Notes under the pieces: model-generated
The model's input: the letters and a program-made list of their open reading frames with translations, nothing else
Told to the model about the DNA's origin: nothing
The model's database searches: none
From: Toxonevra muliebris
Lineage: Eukaryota > Arthropoda > Insecta > Diptera > Pallopteridae
DNA length: 64,000 nucleotides
NCBI GenBank assembly: GCA_963691655.1
Contig: OY829329.1
Location: 11,732,708 to 11,796,707, forward strand
Direction of reading: 5' to 3'
Position numbers and translations under genes: made by a program
Shown: positions 1 through 12,406 of the stretch, in pieces
Numbering within the stretch: the stretch's first letter is position 1
How the letters are laid out: each line of letters opens with the position of its first letter

Positions 1-304
1 ATACCAACACCCCGACGAAAAGCAGATCAAACTCACACAAAATTCATATTATCTTATCAGGTCACAGTTCATACTAAATTTAGACCAAAGTTCGGATCAA
101 AATTCCAAACAAAATTAGTTTGAAATTTAGATATAGGATTTTAATCGTTAAACAAAGTTTAACAACTAGATCCTACGTAGGCACATAATTTAAACACTGC
201 AATATGGAACCCATAGGGGTTCTGTACTTTGTGTTTCAAGGTATAGAAATATTAAGTAAAATGTGAATCATCTGCTGATGATTGCTGAACGGACTCTATC
301 ATCC
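1..304. other. AT-rich sequence, no feature seen
   Basis: The sequence is A+T-rich with short low-complexity runs. I see no open reading frame with recognisable protein sequence and no clear repeat. Confidence 0.5.
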
Positions 305-370
305 TTGCCAGTAGATGAGATAATGTCTACATTAAGGATAATATTAAATAATATCAAAATTTTTTTAAGA

Positions 371-876
371 AATATATGCCGCAATATCGATAACGGCAAC
401 ATTATCTTATCTATTCATTAATCAAGCTGAAAGTTAATATAATCAGTTTCAACTGGGAATAAAAACTTCTAGTTCGATGTTTTTGACAACATTTTGCTAT
501 GACATAAAAGTCTACACTATTGACAATTTTGACATTTGCTCATTCATGTGTATTCATTTGTTAAAAAAGCTCAAGTTCAACAGAAATCTAAACCTCCAGT
601 ACTACCTCTATCGATAGTATCAACTTTTTGATACATTTTTGTATGGAATATATGCCGAAACTATTGATAATGTCGGCATTTTCTTATCTACTAATAGTAA
701 GAAGTCTTATCAGAATCAATCTCATCAGGAATACAGGAATATTCTCTTCCAGTATTAAGTATGTACATACCTCCATAGATAGATTGAACTTTGTGACACA
801 ATTTCGTATCTTTGAAATATATTTCAAAATTATCTATAATGTTGACATTTTCTCATCTTTTTTTGGACAAAGGTAA
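371..876. repeat. Diverged tandem repeat, ~275-bp spacing
   Basis: The block beginning ATATATGCCGCAATATCGAT near 371 recurs in diverged form near 647 (ATATATGCCGAAACTATTGA). In both it is followed by a 'gataa(tg)..gg(c)attatcttatcta' stretch. A weaker third partial copy lies near 825 (ATTATCTATAATGTTGACAT). The 'ATAATGTYGACATT' motif resembles the core of the arrays at 21.7 and 24.7 kb, so a shared origin is possible but unproven. The short open frame here (628-876) shows no known domain and is explained by the repeat. Confidence 0.45.
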
Positions 877-889
877 ATGGCAACCTGCT

Positions 890-2930
890 TAATCAGGCAC
901 TTTTTTTTATTTCATTTCAAATATTTCTTAGACTTTCTAAAAAAAAATATATATATATATATATTTAAGCAAGATCCATGAAAACTCAAGCAGCACACAT
1001 AATATCATTAAAATTAATACCCCATATGCTACAATTTAACATAAAAAACATAAAAAAAAAAAATATTCAATTCAAATTCACTCAATCGAATTTCAAAGAT
1101 TGAATTGAGAAAAAGTCTTAAAATTTATAAAAGAATCTACAAAAAGCTACAAAAAAAACAAAATGTATAAAAAGATGTTACGCTTTGCATTTCAATTTCA
1201 CTTGAATATCGATTATAAAATAAACATACACATACTCCATGCAACAGTATTATTTCAATACTTGCAACATTCCACTTTACTTTGCCCTGGATCTGGTTCA
1301 AGCTCAGGCTCATTTTATAGTTGTACATACATTTGCTTTGAACTTTTTTTGTCTGTTTTTGTGTATGTTTGTGTGTGTGTGTGTGTTTGTGTGTTAAAAA
1401 CCATTTCTAAAATTACCTCTATCTATCTACCTTGCAAATTATTTTTGCGAATGAATGAATGTACAAAAAAACGAATTTTCTTGAACCGCAAAGCTTAATG
1501 TCAGAATGTAAGCCTCTTTAGAATTTTCAAGATGAAAATTTTTATTTGCATCGTAATAGTAGAAATGTTAGAAGAAGACAAAATACAAGGTACTTACTAT
1601 TGAGAAAGAATCATATAAAAGTACTTCTAAATAAAACAAAAACAACAAGAAAAAACTGTGTGTGTGTGAGTATGTGTGTGTATCTATGAAATTTATTGAA
1701 AATTTAAACAAATCAATTCAAATAAAAGTACAAAACTTTGCACATACAATAAACATAAAAAGGTATTAAACTAAATCCTTTTCTTCCTTTACTTCTTTTG
1801 TTGCTTGCTTGAAAACAAACGAACAAACACACACACACACACACATACAGACAGATACATAAGCAAAAAAGAATGTTATGCATATTATTTTTTTTTTCGT
1901 GTATTTGTTTTTGTTGCTGTTGTTGTTTTTATACTAATACCACTCACAATCAGAAAACTGTAAACTTGAAAAATAAAAATAAAAAAAAAAAACAAGTAAA
2001 ATGTATTTTCAATTCAATTCTGCAAATGCGTATGTAGTAAGAGAGTGAAGTGTTTGAAGTGGTGTACCCAGTAACTAGCGAGAAGTGTAAAGAAGGCAAC
2101 GCTTTTGGAGTGGTACGAAAAACTGAACACAACATACGCAAATGCATTGCAATTCTAACTACTTTATTGTTTTTTTTTTTCTCCAGTTTTTTATCTGCGT
2201 TTTTCCCTCTATTGTCATAGATGTTTTATATATGTGTGTGTGTGTGTGGGAATGTTTTTCAAATGTTTAAGAGCTGTTATGTAGTTGTATACTAAGAACA
2301 CACACAGAGACACATATACATACACAAAAACGTAACGTAACGCAACGCAACGCAATCAATACAATTCAATTTCAAATGCAAACAAATAAAACAAAACCAA
2401 GCGAAATCAAAACAACGACATACAAATACACTACACAATAAAAAAACAAAAAACAAAATATCAATTCAATTTCCATTTTTATTGTTCCAGCTTAAAAACA
2501 TTTCGCTCTCTCAGTCAAGACAACAACAACAACCGGCACACAAACACATACGAAGATACAAAAAATAACAAAAAAAAAAAAAAATGTTAATCCTCAAAAT
2601 ATACGCGAAAACTTTTAAAATAAAATGTAAATATATTTACAAAAAAAAAAAAACAACAAAATTGTTACAATTATAATTTCAAATTGGCATAATAAACGCC
2701 AAAAAGTATACAAGACTTTTCAAATTAAGTTTTTTTTTCTACGCATTGTGGGTTTAGTTTTTTCAACCAATTTTTTTACATCTTCTTTTTTGTATCCTTT
2801 CGTTTTTTTTTCCTGAAACCAGTGACAATGAACCCTTTTCAAATCGCAAAAGCATAGGAAAGAGAAAGAAAAATAATATATAAAAAAGGGCCGCTGTAGT
2901 CGGTCTATAGCGACTTACCTTTCTTATCTA
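890..2930. other. AT-rich non-coding DNA with short microsatellites
   Basis: This stretch has no convincing gene. It holds a short (TA)n run near 948-964, (GT)n runs near 1371-1393 and 2232-2248, a (CA)n run near 1828-1846, and several A or T homopolymers of 10-14 bases. The composition is typical of long fly introns or intergenic DNA. Confidence 0.55.
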
Positions 2931-2934
2931 TTAA

Positions 2935-3995
2935 AAGCATTAAACTAGCATTAACATTTTCAATGCTAGTAGAAATGAATGAGTATTACTATTAAAATAT
3001 TCATTGCTAGTAAAATTGAATGAGTATTACTATTGAAATTTGCAATGCCAATGGAGTGTAATGAGCATTAACTTTTAACTTTTCAATGCTAGTGAAATAG
3101 AGTTTGTATTAGCAGTAAAATTTGCTGTGTTATGGAATGGAATTAATATTTTTAGTGTTAATGAAGTAGAATTGGCATTACCATTTAAAATTTTCTACAT
3201 TATGTAATGAAATTGAATAAATATTTTCAATGCTAAGAAAACAGTGCTGCAGTTTTCAATGCAAATGGAGCGTAATTGGCATTAATTCTAAATTTTTTAA
3301 TTCTATTGAAATTTGCATTTGCATTAGCAATCAAATTTGCTGTGGATATGGAATGGAATTAATATTTTTAGTGTTATTAAAGTTGAATTGACATTACCAT
3401 TTAAATATTTCATATTAATGAAATTGAATTAGCACAAGTATAAAAATTTTCAATGCCAAGGAAACTATGCTGAGACTAGTATTATAATTTAGCATTAAAA
3501 GGTTTAAATGAATGGAAGCATAATTACCAATAAAATTTTCACTGCCAGTGGAATTGAATCGACATTAGATAGTATTTAAATTTTTAAAGCTAGCGAAATG
3601 TTGTAAACAATTTCATTCAAGCTTTCAATGCTAATGGAAAAGAATCAGTATTAATATTATTTTTTCAATGCCAATGTAATTGAATTCACACTACCGTTAA
3701 AATATTCAATGCTAATAGAATGAAATTAGCATTAGTATTCAAATTTTCAATGCAAATAGCATGCAATTAGCATTTAAAAAAATTTAATTATCATTGCTAT
3801 TAAAGTTTTCAACTCTAGTTAAATGGAATTGAGCATTAGCTTTAAAATATTCAAAACCAATAATATTTAATTAGCATTAACATTCAAATTTTCATTGCCA
3901 AAAAAATGAAATCAGCATTACCACTAAAATTTTCGATGTCAGTGAATTTGGGTTAGTATTACCATTAAAATTATAAATGTTAATGTAACAGAAAA
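2935..3995. repeat. Diverged ~41-bp minisatellite (TTAGCATTA...TTTTCAATGC type)
   Basis: About 25 diverged copies of a unit close to TTAGCATTAACATTAAAATT followed by TTCAATGCTAATGGAATGGAA can be followed by eye. The spacing is about 40-42 bp, with many substitutions and small indels. An isolated unit recurs at about 4376-4416, beyond the G-rich patch near 4000-4055, which suggests the array was once longer or was interrupted. It has no coding potential. Confidence 0.75.
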
Positions 3996-3999
3996 AGCA

Positions 4000-4345
4000 T
4001 GTGGTGGGAGAAAAGAGGGGAATGGGGGGAGGTAAATTTGAAGGGGAGGGAAAAGGGGTTTTACAATACATTAATACAAGCTTTCACAGTGATTCTCAGT
4101 GTTAAAAAGGAAAATATTCTTTTTTTTTTACAATCATGCTGTAAGGGAAGTGGGCGTAACTCTAACTCTACGACGACTCCTTCTATTGTTATCCAGCTTT
4201 GGTTGTATGAGAGGTGGGTGCGGCAGTGGGCGTATTATTTTAATTTTTGCAACCTGTCGATGTATGTATTCACATAAGCAACTCCTATACCAAAATTTGT
4301 GACTCTATGGCGACTCCTTCTATTTTTGTCCTCTTTTTGTACGAA
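4000..4345. repeat. G-rich patch and a ~31-bp direct repeat
   Basis: A G-rich stretch (about 4000-4055) interrupts the minisatellite. Beyond it, two related blocks lie about 136 bp apart: 4165-4194 (CTCTACGACGACTCCTTCTA core) and 4301-4331 (CTCTATGGCGACTCCTTCTA core). This looks like the remnant of an older dimeric or dispersed repeat. Overlapping short open frames differ in every frame and carry no known motif. Confidence 0.35.
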
Positions 4346-4424
4346 GTTCGACCACTGTGCAAAGCAAATAAAATTGAGCTAGCGCTAAAATTTTCAATGC
4401 TAATAAAGTTGACCTAGGTATAGA

Positions 4425-4500
4425 AGCCGCCCTGGTAGACTAGGGGCAACATGCAGACTATCACCTTAGGGGCCTCGGGTTCGATTCACGGCAAGAAGAT
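4425..4500 (+). mobile_element. tRNA-derived SINE head, degraded
   Basis: This has the layout of an RNA polymerase III promoter. A TAGACTAGGGGCAACATGCA stretch stands where an A box belongs, and GGGTTCGATTC is a near-perfect B box about 40 bp downstream. It aligns over about 65 bp with the SINE head at 57405 (shared 'ATGC.AGACTATC..TTAGGGG.C.CGGGTT.GATTC.CGGCAAG'), so both belong to one family. No intact acceptor stem is visible, so it is not a functional tRNA gene. Confidence 0.65.
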
Positions 4501-4559
4501 GGCCACATACAAGTATGGAGGAAAAGTTAGATTTTTAGGACAAAACATTTGGACTAACA

Positions 4560-5680
4560 GGCAATTAATTATTAAGTCCAGGGCTTTGAAAAATATTTTC
4601 AAATTACTCTAGAATTAATGGGACCCTATATACGTCATTTTTTATAAATAGTGAACAATTTTCCTCAACTTTTTATCTAAAAAACTACAATTCCCAAACC
4701 AAAATGAATAGCACCCAAATATTTAAATGCAGGATATATTTATTTACAAAAAAATTAGCATTTGTTGTTCGCAGAAAAGTCATTAATTTGTTGTAATTAT
4801 TTCGGTTGTTGTTGTAGCAAATAAATAAAGTCAAATGAAAAATTGAAGGTTAACAAAAATACAGCAATAGTAAATAAAAGACAAAACAAAAACATAAAGA
4901 AAAGATTAGAAAACTTTTTCATGATTTTTTTTGCAATCTTTGTTCAGTTTTTGTTGAAATATTTTTAAAAGGATTTTAATTCATTCATTTTCATGGTTGA
5001 ATTTTAATGAAGAAATGTTAGAGCTAAGAAACGTAATAAACAAGGAAGGAGTGAAAATTTTGTAGGTATGTGTGAGATGAAGGAGGTCGATTCAAGCTGC
5101 TTGTTGAGTATAGATGAAATGAAAACTGATGGACACTGTGAGCTCAGTGCGAGATAGAAACGTTTTGTAGCTTTTTCTTTTTTTGTATGTTTTCATTATT
5201 ATTATGTTTAATTAAATTGTAAAATGAAAAGGCAATGCCAACGAACTTAGCTTTTCCACGAAAGCAGGCAATGGATATATACTATAGAAAGTTTTTGGTA
5301 AAGTAGATATTAAAAATTCAAGAGAGAAAAGTAAGTGTGTATGAGTGAGTGGATGATTTGTAATTAACTAAAATAAATAGTAAATTACACAAATTAATTA
5401 TTCAATGTTTATGTAATTTAGGAAAATTTAATTTTTTAAGTTGCGGAAAATCCGTGAGTGGTTATGCAGAATTTAAATGGGAAATGAAAGTGCTTTTCTA
5501 ACGAATTTGATAAACTTTTCGTTGAACTAAATCAAAATATTTAAGATTCAGACGAAATGCTGTGAAAATTAAAGAATTGAGTCTCGATGTTCAACAAGGG
5601 GCTTATGGATATGAGGAAAAGAAAAGCAGGATATTGACTTTTTCCTTATTATAAAATCTTTCGTTACAATTACTTTTGAA
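4560..5680. other. AT-rich non-coding DNA
   Basis: Nothing beyond low-complexity AT-rich sequence is visible. I find no coding region, RNA gene or clear mobile element. Confidence 0.5.
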
Positions 5681-5683
5681 AAA

Positions 5684-7128
5684 TGAAGTATCAAGTATCA
5701 CGTTTGAAGAACGAAGTATCAAGTATAAAGAATGAAGTATCATATCATAGAATATAAGTATCACTGAAGTACCAAAAGTTATGAACCAAGCATGAATTAT
5801 CAATTAAGTACTTCACAGAAAGTATTAAGAATGAGGCATTAATTGTGAAGTGTAAAGTATCAATGAAGTATCAAGTATGAAGTGCAAAGAATCAAGTGGG
5901 AAATATGACGTATCAAGTATGAAGTAACAAGTACTAAATACCAATGAAGTACCAAGTACAAAGTATCAAGCACCAAGTATGAAGTATCAAAGAACAAGTA
6001 TAAAGTAATCAATGAAGTACTAAGCACGAAACATTAAGTATGAGGTATCGATTTCGAAGTATTAAGAAAGAAGAACCAAATATTAAGTACAAACTATAAA
6101 TGAAGTATCAAGTATTAAGTATAAAGTATCAAGTATCAAGTATAAAGTATCAAGTATTAAGTATCAAGTATCAAGTATCAAGTATCAAGTATCATGTATC
6201 AAGTATGAAATATTAAGTATCAAGCATGAAGTTTTAAATGTTAAGTATGAATAAAGTATAAAAAATTAAATACTAAGTATCAAGTATCAAGTATCAAGCA
6301 TCAAGTATCAAGCATCAAGTATCAAGTATCAAGTATCAAGTATCAAGTATCAAGCATCAAGTATCAAGTATCAAATATTAAGTATCAAGTATTAGGTATC
6401 AAATACCAAGTATTAAGTATCAAGTATGAAATATTAAGTATCAAGCATGAAGTTTTAAATGTTAAGTATCAATAAAGTATAAAAAATTAAATACTAAGTA
6501 TGAAGTATCAAGTATGAGGCATCATGTATAAAATATTAAGTATGAAGTATCAAATATGAAGTAATAAGTGCCAAATATGAAGTATGAGATATAAAGTCTG
6601 AAATATCAAAAATAAAGTATTAAGTAACAAGTATAAAGAATCAATGAAATATCAAGTATAAGGTATGATGCATTAAGTATGAAGTACAAAGAATCAAGTA
6701 GGAAGTATGAAGCACCAAGTACTTAATATCAACTATTAAGTCTCAATGAAGCATTAAATACAATAATGAAGTATCAAAGATCAAGTATAAAGTATCAATG
6801 AATTACTAAGCGTGAAACATCAAGTGTAAGGTATAAATTTCAAATTATCAAAAATTAACAAGTATAAAACATCAAGTACTAAGTATCAAGTATGAAGTAT
6901 CAAGTATGAAGTATCAAGTATGAAGTATGAAGTATCAAGTATGAAGTATCAAGTATGAAGTACTAAGTACCAAGCATGAAGTTTTAAAAGTCAAGTATCA
7001 ATAAAGTATCAAAAATTAAGTATGAAGTATAAAGTAAGAGGTACGAAGTATTTAGAATGAAGTATAAGTTATCAAGTACGACCTATCAAATATTAGGTAT
7101 GAAGTATCAAGTATGAAATACAAAGACT
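5684..7128. repeat. Heptamer array AAGTATC/AAGTATG, ~1.4 kb
   Basis: The unit is AAGTATS, 7 bp. It is very regular at about 6110-6200, 6270-6370 and 6870-6970, and decays outward into AAGTACTAAG, AATGAAGTATC and similar variants. A longer block (AAGCATGAAGTTTTAAATGTTAAGTAT...AATAAAGTAT) occurs near 6225 and 6445, with a related copy near 6970. This shows segmental duplications larger than the heptamer. The array is A+T-rich and non-coding. Confidence 0.85.
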
Positions 7129-7734
7129 AACAGTGCAATGAAAAAAAGAAAAAAGTCAAAGGTTCAAAAGTTAAAGGTGAAGAATAATGTGTGAAAATTG
7201 GAAATTAATGAATGCAGAAAGGATATTTAAGAATTTGTTTTATTCTTACACAAAATCCTAAGCAACTTTCTATAAAGCTTTTATCAACGAGTACCGAAAT
7301 ATTCTCGACCCAGGCAAAAATTCCAATTTAGTATTAAAATTCTTTTTACCATTCAACCTTAGAGAACATCAATACAATTCAATCTCAACATCCAAAAAAT
7401 CCCATACAACTCACACAAGAAAATCAACATCTTGAATCATCTAAACAACTTTTTATGCACTTATGTACGTTTCCTGATGAAATGTTCACTCTATCAATAG
7501 TACTGCCAATTGGCTTAAGATTACTTCAAATTACAAATAAATAATAAAAAACCAAAAAAAAAGTGAAAAACTATTTTCATAAATAAGTTGCTGTTTTATG
7601 CTCTTTAGCTGTGTAGGTACCACATGTATGTATGTGGCAGCTAAAAATTTTTAGAAAATAAAACGAACTCGAACTCTACTCAGCAATTTTTTCAACTTTT
7701 TCTCGAGTGTCTACCTCATATTGTTGTTAACGTA

Positions 7735-7875
7735 CTCGTATTTTATAGCTGCTGCTGCTGCTACTGCTGCTGTAGCTGCTACTTTTTCAAACAACAATTT
7801 GTATTACTACTCGAAATTCCACTCAAATAATCATCAGCATCATCATTATCATCATCATCATCATCGTCATCACAG
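7735..7875. repeat. Trinucleotide-rich patch (GCT)n and (CAT)n
   Basis: A short interrupted run of GCTGCTGCTGCTACTGCTGC (7748 on) is followed by CAT/CAC triplets (about 7828-7875). One frame reads poly-Ala then poly-His, but the frame ends soon after and has no other conserved-looking sequence. I treat it as non-coding trinucleotide repeat, although a small exon cannot be excluded. Confidence 0.5.
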
Positions 7876-8023
7876 CAACAGAATGAAATTCAGTAGAAAC
7901 AAAATTAGAGAATCCCAGGCTTTGAATGTGGCTAATCTACACGTTTGTAGTACTTATAAAGTTACAATTGGAAGAATAAAATGGTAAGGTAGTAAAAGTG
8001 GAAAGTACCAGAGAGGCAGCACA

Positions 8024-8028
<5 letters not shown>

Positions 8029-8060
<32 letters not shown>
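8029..8060. repeat. (GA)n microsatellite
   Basis: This is an uninterrupted GA dinucleotide run of about 15 units. It is purine-only on the + strand. Confidence 0.9.
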
Positions 8061-8061
<1 letters not shown>

Positions 8062-8298
8062 GTGAAGAGAGATGAAGAGTGTGGAAATAACTGATGTGAA
8101 GAAAACGTGGTAGCAAAACCGCACAATCAGTAAATTTTCGACAATAACGAAACAAATTTCTAAAGTACCTACTCTATTCTATCAAAACTTGTAAAATCTG
8201 TTCTTGTTTTTTTTTTGTTTTTTTTTTTTTTTTGTTATGTCGGTTTGTTCTGCTTCAAAATACTTAGATAGGTAGTTAGAGCTTATTTTTTATATGTA

Positions 8299-8622
8299 CA
8301 GTAATCCCCATTTAATTGCAACAATGAAAGTTTAGAATTTCTGGTTCAATTAAACGGAGAATGCAATTAACCGCAAAAATTTTCGTATACATTGAGCTAA
8401 ACAAGTAAAATTTTTGTCGTAATTTTACAGGGAAATGCAATTAAGCGGGGAAATGCAATTAACCAAAAAATTCTAGTACAATTTTGAACTAGAAATGTAA
8501 AATTTCTAGCGCAATTAAAATGAAAATAGAGTTCAACTGGAAACGGAAGAACGCTATTAAACGCAAGAACGCAATTAAATGGAAAAGCATTTAATCGAAA
8601 ACCAATTAACCGAGTATTACTG
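8299..8622. mobile_element. pogo-like MITE (Tc1/mariner superfamily), TA-flanked
   Basis: The left end reads CAGTAATCCCCATTTAATTG. The right end, reverse-complemented, reads CAGTAATACTCGGTTAATTG. A TA dinucleotide lies directly outside each end (8297-8298 and 8623-8624), as expected of a Tc1/mariner-superfamily target duplication. CAGTA termini with subterminal TTAATTG sequence resemble the pogo/Tigger group. The 324-bp interior has no transposase frame but repeats the subterminal motif ATGCAATTAA several times in varied form. It is a non-autonomous, moderately decayed copy. Confidence 0.75.
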
Positions 8623-8639
8623 TATATGTAAACGTTTTC

Positions 8640-9495
8640 TTCTCATACTTCAGTTTCATATTCTGTTTGTTTATATTTTAAACAATTTTCTGCTTACAAT
8701 CAATTTTTCTTTACTGATTTATTTATTTAGATTTAAATTTCACACTTTTGCTTTTATTGCCTTTTTCTTTTGTATTTTCTTTATTTTATTTTTATTTTGT
8801 GGATTTCTTTATTGTGTTGTTTTCTATAAAAATAAAAATACCACCATCTTCAGCTTCAGATTTATCAATACCATCAATGCTGCCTGCCAACCATTATTCA
8901 TTGCTAGTTTCTTACATACTCGATATAGAAATTTGTTATCTACATATAATTTAACTAGTTCCGATTCTCAGCTTTTCATTTTAAAATTTTGTTGACTAAA
9001 CGCAAGTTTCCTTTTCAGTTTCCGCGTTTCAACATTTGTACTCATATTTGTGCTTCAAAAATTGTTAGCAACACCACAATTTATTTTCTTTTTCGAAACT
9101 TTTATTTCTTATTCAATGAGAGTTACATAATTACAGCAGTTCAAAATAGATAAAAGTACCAGCAATGACATATATTATTTTCTATTTTGCCAGCGAATGT
9201 CTAATAAATTTCTGCACTCACTGATTTTCCTTCAAAAACCTATCATTTTCTTCTCCTTTTTAATAAGACGATTCTCTGTGTGAAACGATTCATTCTAAAA
9301 CAGTGACGGCCATTCGTATTACCATTGACAAAATGAATGTGAATTGGTATTCAAAAAGCTTCTGCACTGAAATATGTGCGTAAAAAAGAGACAGCGATAA
9401 GTGAACCGTTTTTTAAAAGCATAAAGCTTTTTTTTTAACATTTGACTGTCACTGTTATAAATTAATAGGATAATTTTTTCCTGTAATATTTAACA
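8640..9495. other. AT-rich non-coding DNA
   Basis: This stretch is T-rich on the + strand. The 138-residue open frame at 8579-8995 is a Phe/Leu/Ile-rich reading of T-rich DNA without domain-like features, and I do not call it a gene. Confidence 0.5.
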
Positions 9496-9501
9496 TTTTA
9501 G

Positions 9502-11990
9502 ATTAGGTTAGTTTAAAAAAGGGATGTGTGCTACGCACTTCCACTCGGAGGCCCTATTATGCCCATTGTGATGCCCTTTATTTACATATGGGTGACCTTC
9601 CCTATCTGTTCGATTCCCTGCGGATTCAGACTGGATCTTTTGGAAATCACCCAGTCTTAATAAAAAAGGTGCTTAGATCTGAAATCTGTGCATTAGCTAT
9701 GTCTGTTAGTCCGTCAAAAAAAACCTTGCCCTGAGTGTTCGGAGCCATCGTTCATGAAATAAAAAGTCAATGGCATTACAGATGCTTGACCAATTCCAGA
9801 GCATCTCAATCGTATATACCGCTGGTCGATACCTGCCATTTGCATAAGTATTTAACACAATGGTCCTCGTTGATTGAGTGCTTTGGTTAAGTCCAGCCCA
9901 ACCACGACTCTAAACGCCCATGGTGTCGGATGTTATGACTGATCACTGCGCTGTTTGTCGAGTCGCGAAATATTTTTGGTCCTTTTAATGTTTAGTCATG
10001 GCTACAGGGTACGTGCAATCTTGCAATCACGCCCGGCCAACCAAGCCCTATTTGCGGATTCGGTAAGCCACTCTTCTATTGCTTTCCTGCTGTAACACAA
10101 AATGGTGGCAGGTATTTAATGACCCAGGTCGGGCAAGTTCGTCCGCCTTTTCGGTCCTTTTCAATATTGCTATGTCCGGGAACCCAACGTAAACTTACCC
10201 TTACTACTACTTATGCTGCTTAAAAAATTACGACAATCTTGAACTACTTAGGATTTTATGACAGTAGATTCAATAGCTTTTAAGACAGCTTGGCTAACCA
10301 CACAGATTACAGCTTCCTTAAGGAAGGTATTTTTTATGTGTTCCGTTGCCTTCATGATGGCTAAAACCTCTGATTGGAATACGCTACAGGAAGTCTATAT
10401 GACCTTCGGATTTGTTGAGTTTAACAAAAAATTCCCGCACCAGTTCCTCTATCTGTCTTTGAGCCGTCAGCAAAGTAGACTATTGAAAGGTCTTCAACAT
10501 CAGGCAGTTGTCTCTGGAAGGATAGTCGATCAGAATTTTCTAGTGTTACCAGGTAATCAGTTGCTTTACGTTTAAGGCTGTGCGTGGTATCACCTCTCAG
10601 TAAGTTGTCCAGTATGCTGGAGTATTCGCAGTTGCCTGATGTCAGCTGGTTAGGCTCTCTCAATCTTGGAATAGTTTCTGCTGTATTAGCCTTTATTATC
10701 ATGCCCATAGGGGGAAGGTGTAGAATCGTCTCCGGGGCCATTCGTGGAGCGCGTCCTACAGCTCCTGTAATTTCCAGAATGGCGAGTCTTAGCACCTTCT
10801 CTAGTTTGCATCGATTACTCTTTTTGGTCATTTCCGGCCACCATACTAGAGAAGCGTAGATGATGATTAGTCTGATTATCGCTATATACATCCAATCCCG
10901 AAGATCCTTTTGCAAGCATATAGGGCATTAAGCTCTTTTCTCATTCTTTCTTCTATGTTCCGCTTCCACGAGAGCTTTGAGTCCAGTATTATGCCTAAAT
11001 ACTTGGTCACTTTTGATAGGTTCAGAGTGCTTCCTTCCATTTTAGAAAGTGTGATCTACTGAATCCTTGTTTTCTGGGTGAACACGACCAGTTGAGTCTT
11101 TGCTGGATTCATTTAGAGACCATTGCGCTTTGTCCACTTTGAAAGATTGCCTAAGGCGGATTCCATCAGTTCACTGATCGTTGGTAAGTAATTACCTTGA
11201 ATCATAATGACAATATCGTCCGCATAGCCAACTATCCTAGTGCGCCTATTTTGAAATAAGGATTAAGGATTTCGTCAACTACCAATAGCCATAGAAGAGA
11301 GGATAGCATCTCACCTTGAGGTGTTCCCTTGAGGCTCTCCTCACGAAGTGCCTCGATTATGATCTATGTGGTTACATTGTTGAAAGCTCCCTCGATGTCG
11401 AGAAAAGCAACCATTGTGTATATGTAGCATTGCTGGTACGATGCCATCAGGGCCTGCGGATTTAAAGGGGTCAAACGTGCTGATTTGACCTTTCTAGGGT
11501 CGATAATTTCTGAAAGAATTTCCGGGGTGCTAATTCCTTTGGTTGCTCTGAGAGATTGTCAGAGTCATTGAGAATTTGGCACTTTGGAAAGTGCACCTTC
11601 ATTAGAGTCTCTAGCGACTCTACACTAGTTTTCGACCATGAGCCGTCTGGTTTGCGCAAACAGTTAAGAACTCAGTGTTGCTTAGACAGTACCCTCCTAA
11701 GCCTGGTCGACTCATTTACGCAATCTATGGATTCGCAAAATGATCTCGTCATGAATTTCTCTTTGCAACACAGATTGCTCTCTTGAAGTTGTTGAAACTG
11801 AATCGGCATGCTTTCCAGTCTCTTTCTTCCCCACTTATTTTTGCTCTGTTAAACTGTCGTCTTGTCTCTTGTCGAACCTGCAGAAGCTCTGCAGTCCACG
11901 AGCCATATACGTTCGGCTTATCGGACATGAGATTTTGAATGCTTATTGAACAGTCTACTGTTGTTTTGGTTTTGTCGTACCGTGTCGGTT
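9502..11990 (-). mobile_element. Decayed LINE, RNase H-bearing (I/LOA-type), 5'-truncated
   Basis: Reading the minus strand from 11990 downward, frames broken by stops and shifts give the known order of a non-LTR retrotransposon ORF2. First comes a pre-RT region (ETRRQFNRAKISGEERDWKA, about 11790-11890). Then FKSAGPDGIVPAM (about 11425-11467), DIEGAFNN (11377-11400), GTPQGEMLSSLLW (about 11290-11327) and the catalytic YADD (11215-11226). A thumb/connector follows in the longest open frame (10421-10915), which ends in YFADGSKTDRGTGAGIF, the start of an RNase H domain. GPDGI and DIEGAFNN are only about ten residues apart instead of several tens, so the RT carries an internal deletion. ORF1 and the endonuclease are missing. 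The 3' end (low coordinates) carries a short ATTAGGTTAG tail at 9502-9511. The element is dead; the exact upstream boundary is uncertain. Confidence 0.85.
10421..10915 (-). pseudogene. LINE ORF2 fragment: RT thumb/connector to start of RNase H
   Basis: This is the longest intact piece of the LINE, 164 codons. Its N-terminal part contains the stretch ASLVWWPEMTKKSNRCKLEK and then LRLAILEITGAVGRAP, typical of the region after the RT palm in RNase H-bearing LINEs ('vW.p......l.k.QR..l....GA.rt.P'). Its last residues, YFADGSKTDRGTGAGIF, correspond to the first strand of RNase H (usual form YTDGS), so the first catalytic Asp is present. A stop follows, and the rest of RNase H lies in other frames down to about 10050. 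It is a relic with no expected activity. Confidence 0.8.
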
Positions 11991-12009
11991 AAATGTTAAT
12001 CAACTTTAA

Positions 12010-12156
12010 CCCTCCGTTAAGCAAATGAATCTGGCCAGAACTTTTTCGATTTTAATTGCAATTTAAATATATTTCTAATTGAGTTACTACTTGAAATTTC
12101 CTGAAATTTTATTACCCAATGAGTCTGACTAGAACCCATAGGTCAGACTCAGAGGA
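12010..12156. mobile_element. Small TTAA-flanked hairpin element (possible MITE)
   Basis: A TTAA precedes CCCTCCG at 12006-12009. The reverse complement of the other end reads TCCTCTG next to TTAA at 12157-12160. TTAA duplication and C-rich ends suit the piggyBac type, but only 5 of 7 terminal bases match. Near the right end, GAGTCTGAC (12121-12129) and GTCAGACTC (12142-12150) form a 9-bp perfect stem. It lies between the LINE and the gene start. Confidence 0.4.
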
Positions 12157-12169
12157 TTAACAATAAACC

Positions 12170-12406
12170 GAGTTTTTCCATTTCATTGAATTGAATTTCC
12201 CATCAAAGATTTCAAAATTCAATCTTCAATGCTTTGTCATTTTTGAAATATAAACAAAAAAAAAAATATTCACTATTCAAAAAAAAAAAAAAAAAAAAAA
12301 TAACGTAGAAAAAAGTTCAACTTCAATAAAATAAAAATTCATAAAATCAACATTTTGAAAATTTTGAGTTCTATTTAAACGAAAAAAAAAATTTCTTATA
12401 AATAAA
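12170..12406 (+). promoter_or_regulatory. Probable 5' UTR/proximal upstream region of the two-exon gene
   Basis: This is A-rich sequence immediately before the first ATG of the gene. The start context is AAATAAAATGG, a good Drosophila-like context (A-rich before ATG, G at +4). I see no convincing TATA box or initiator, so the transcription start is undetermined and an upstream non-coding exon is possible. Confidence 0.35.

Noticed and set aside
7721..7987. Poly-Ala/poly-His 88-codon open frame as a gene
   Set aside because: It is created by GCT and CAT triplet runs; the remaining residues show no domain and no splice partner is evident.
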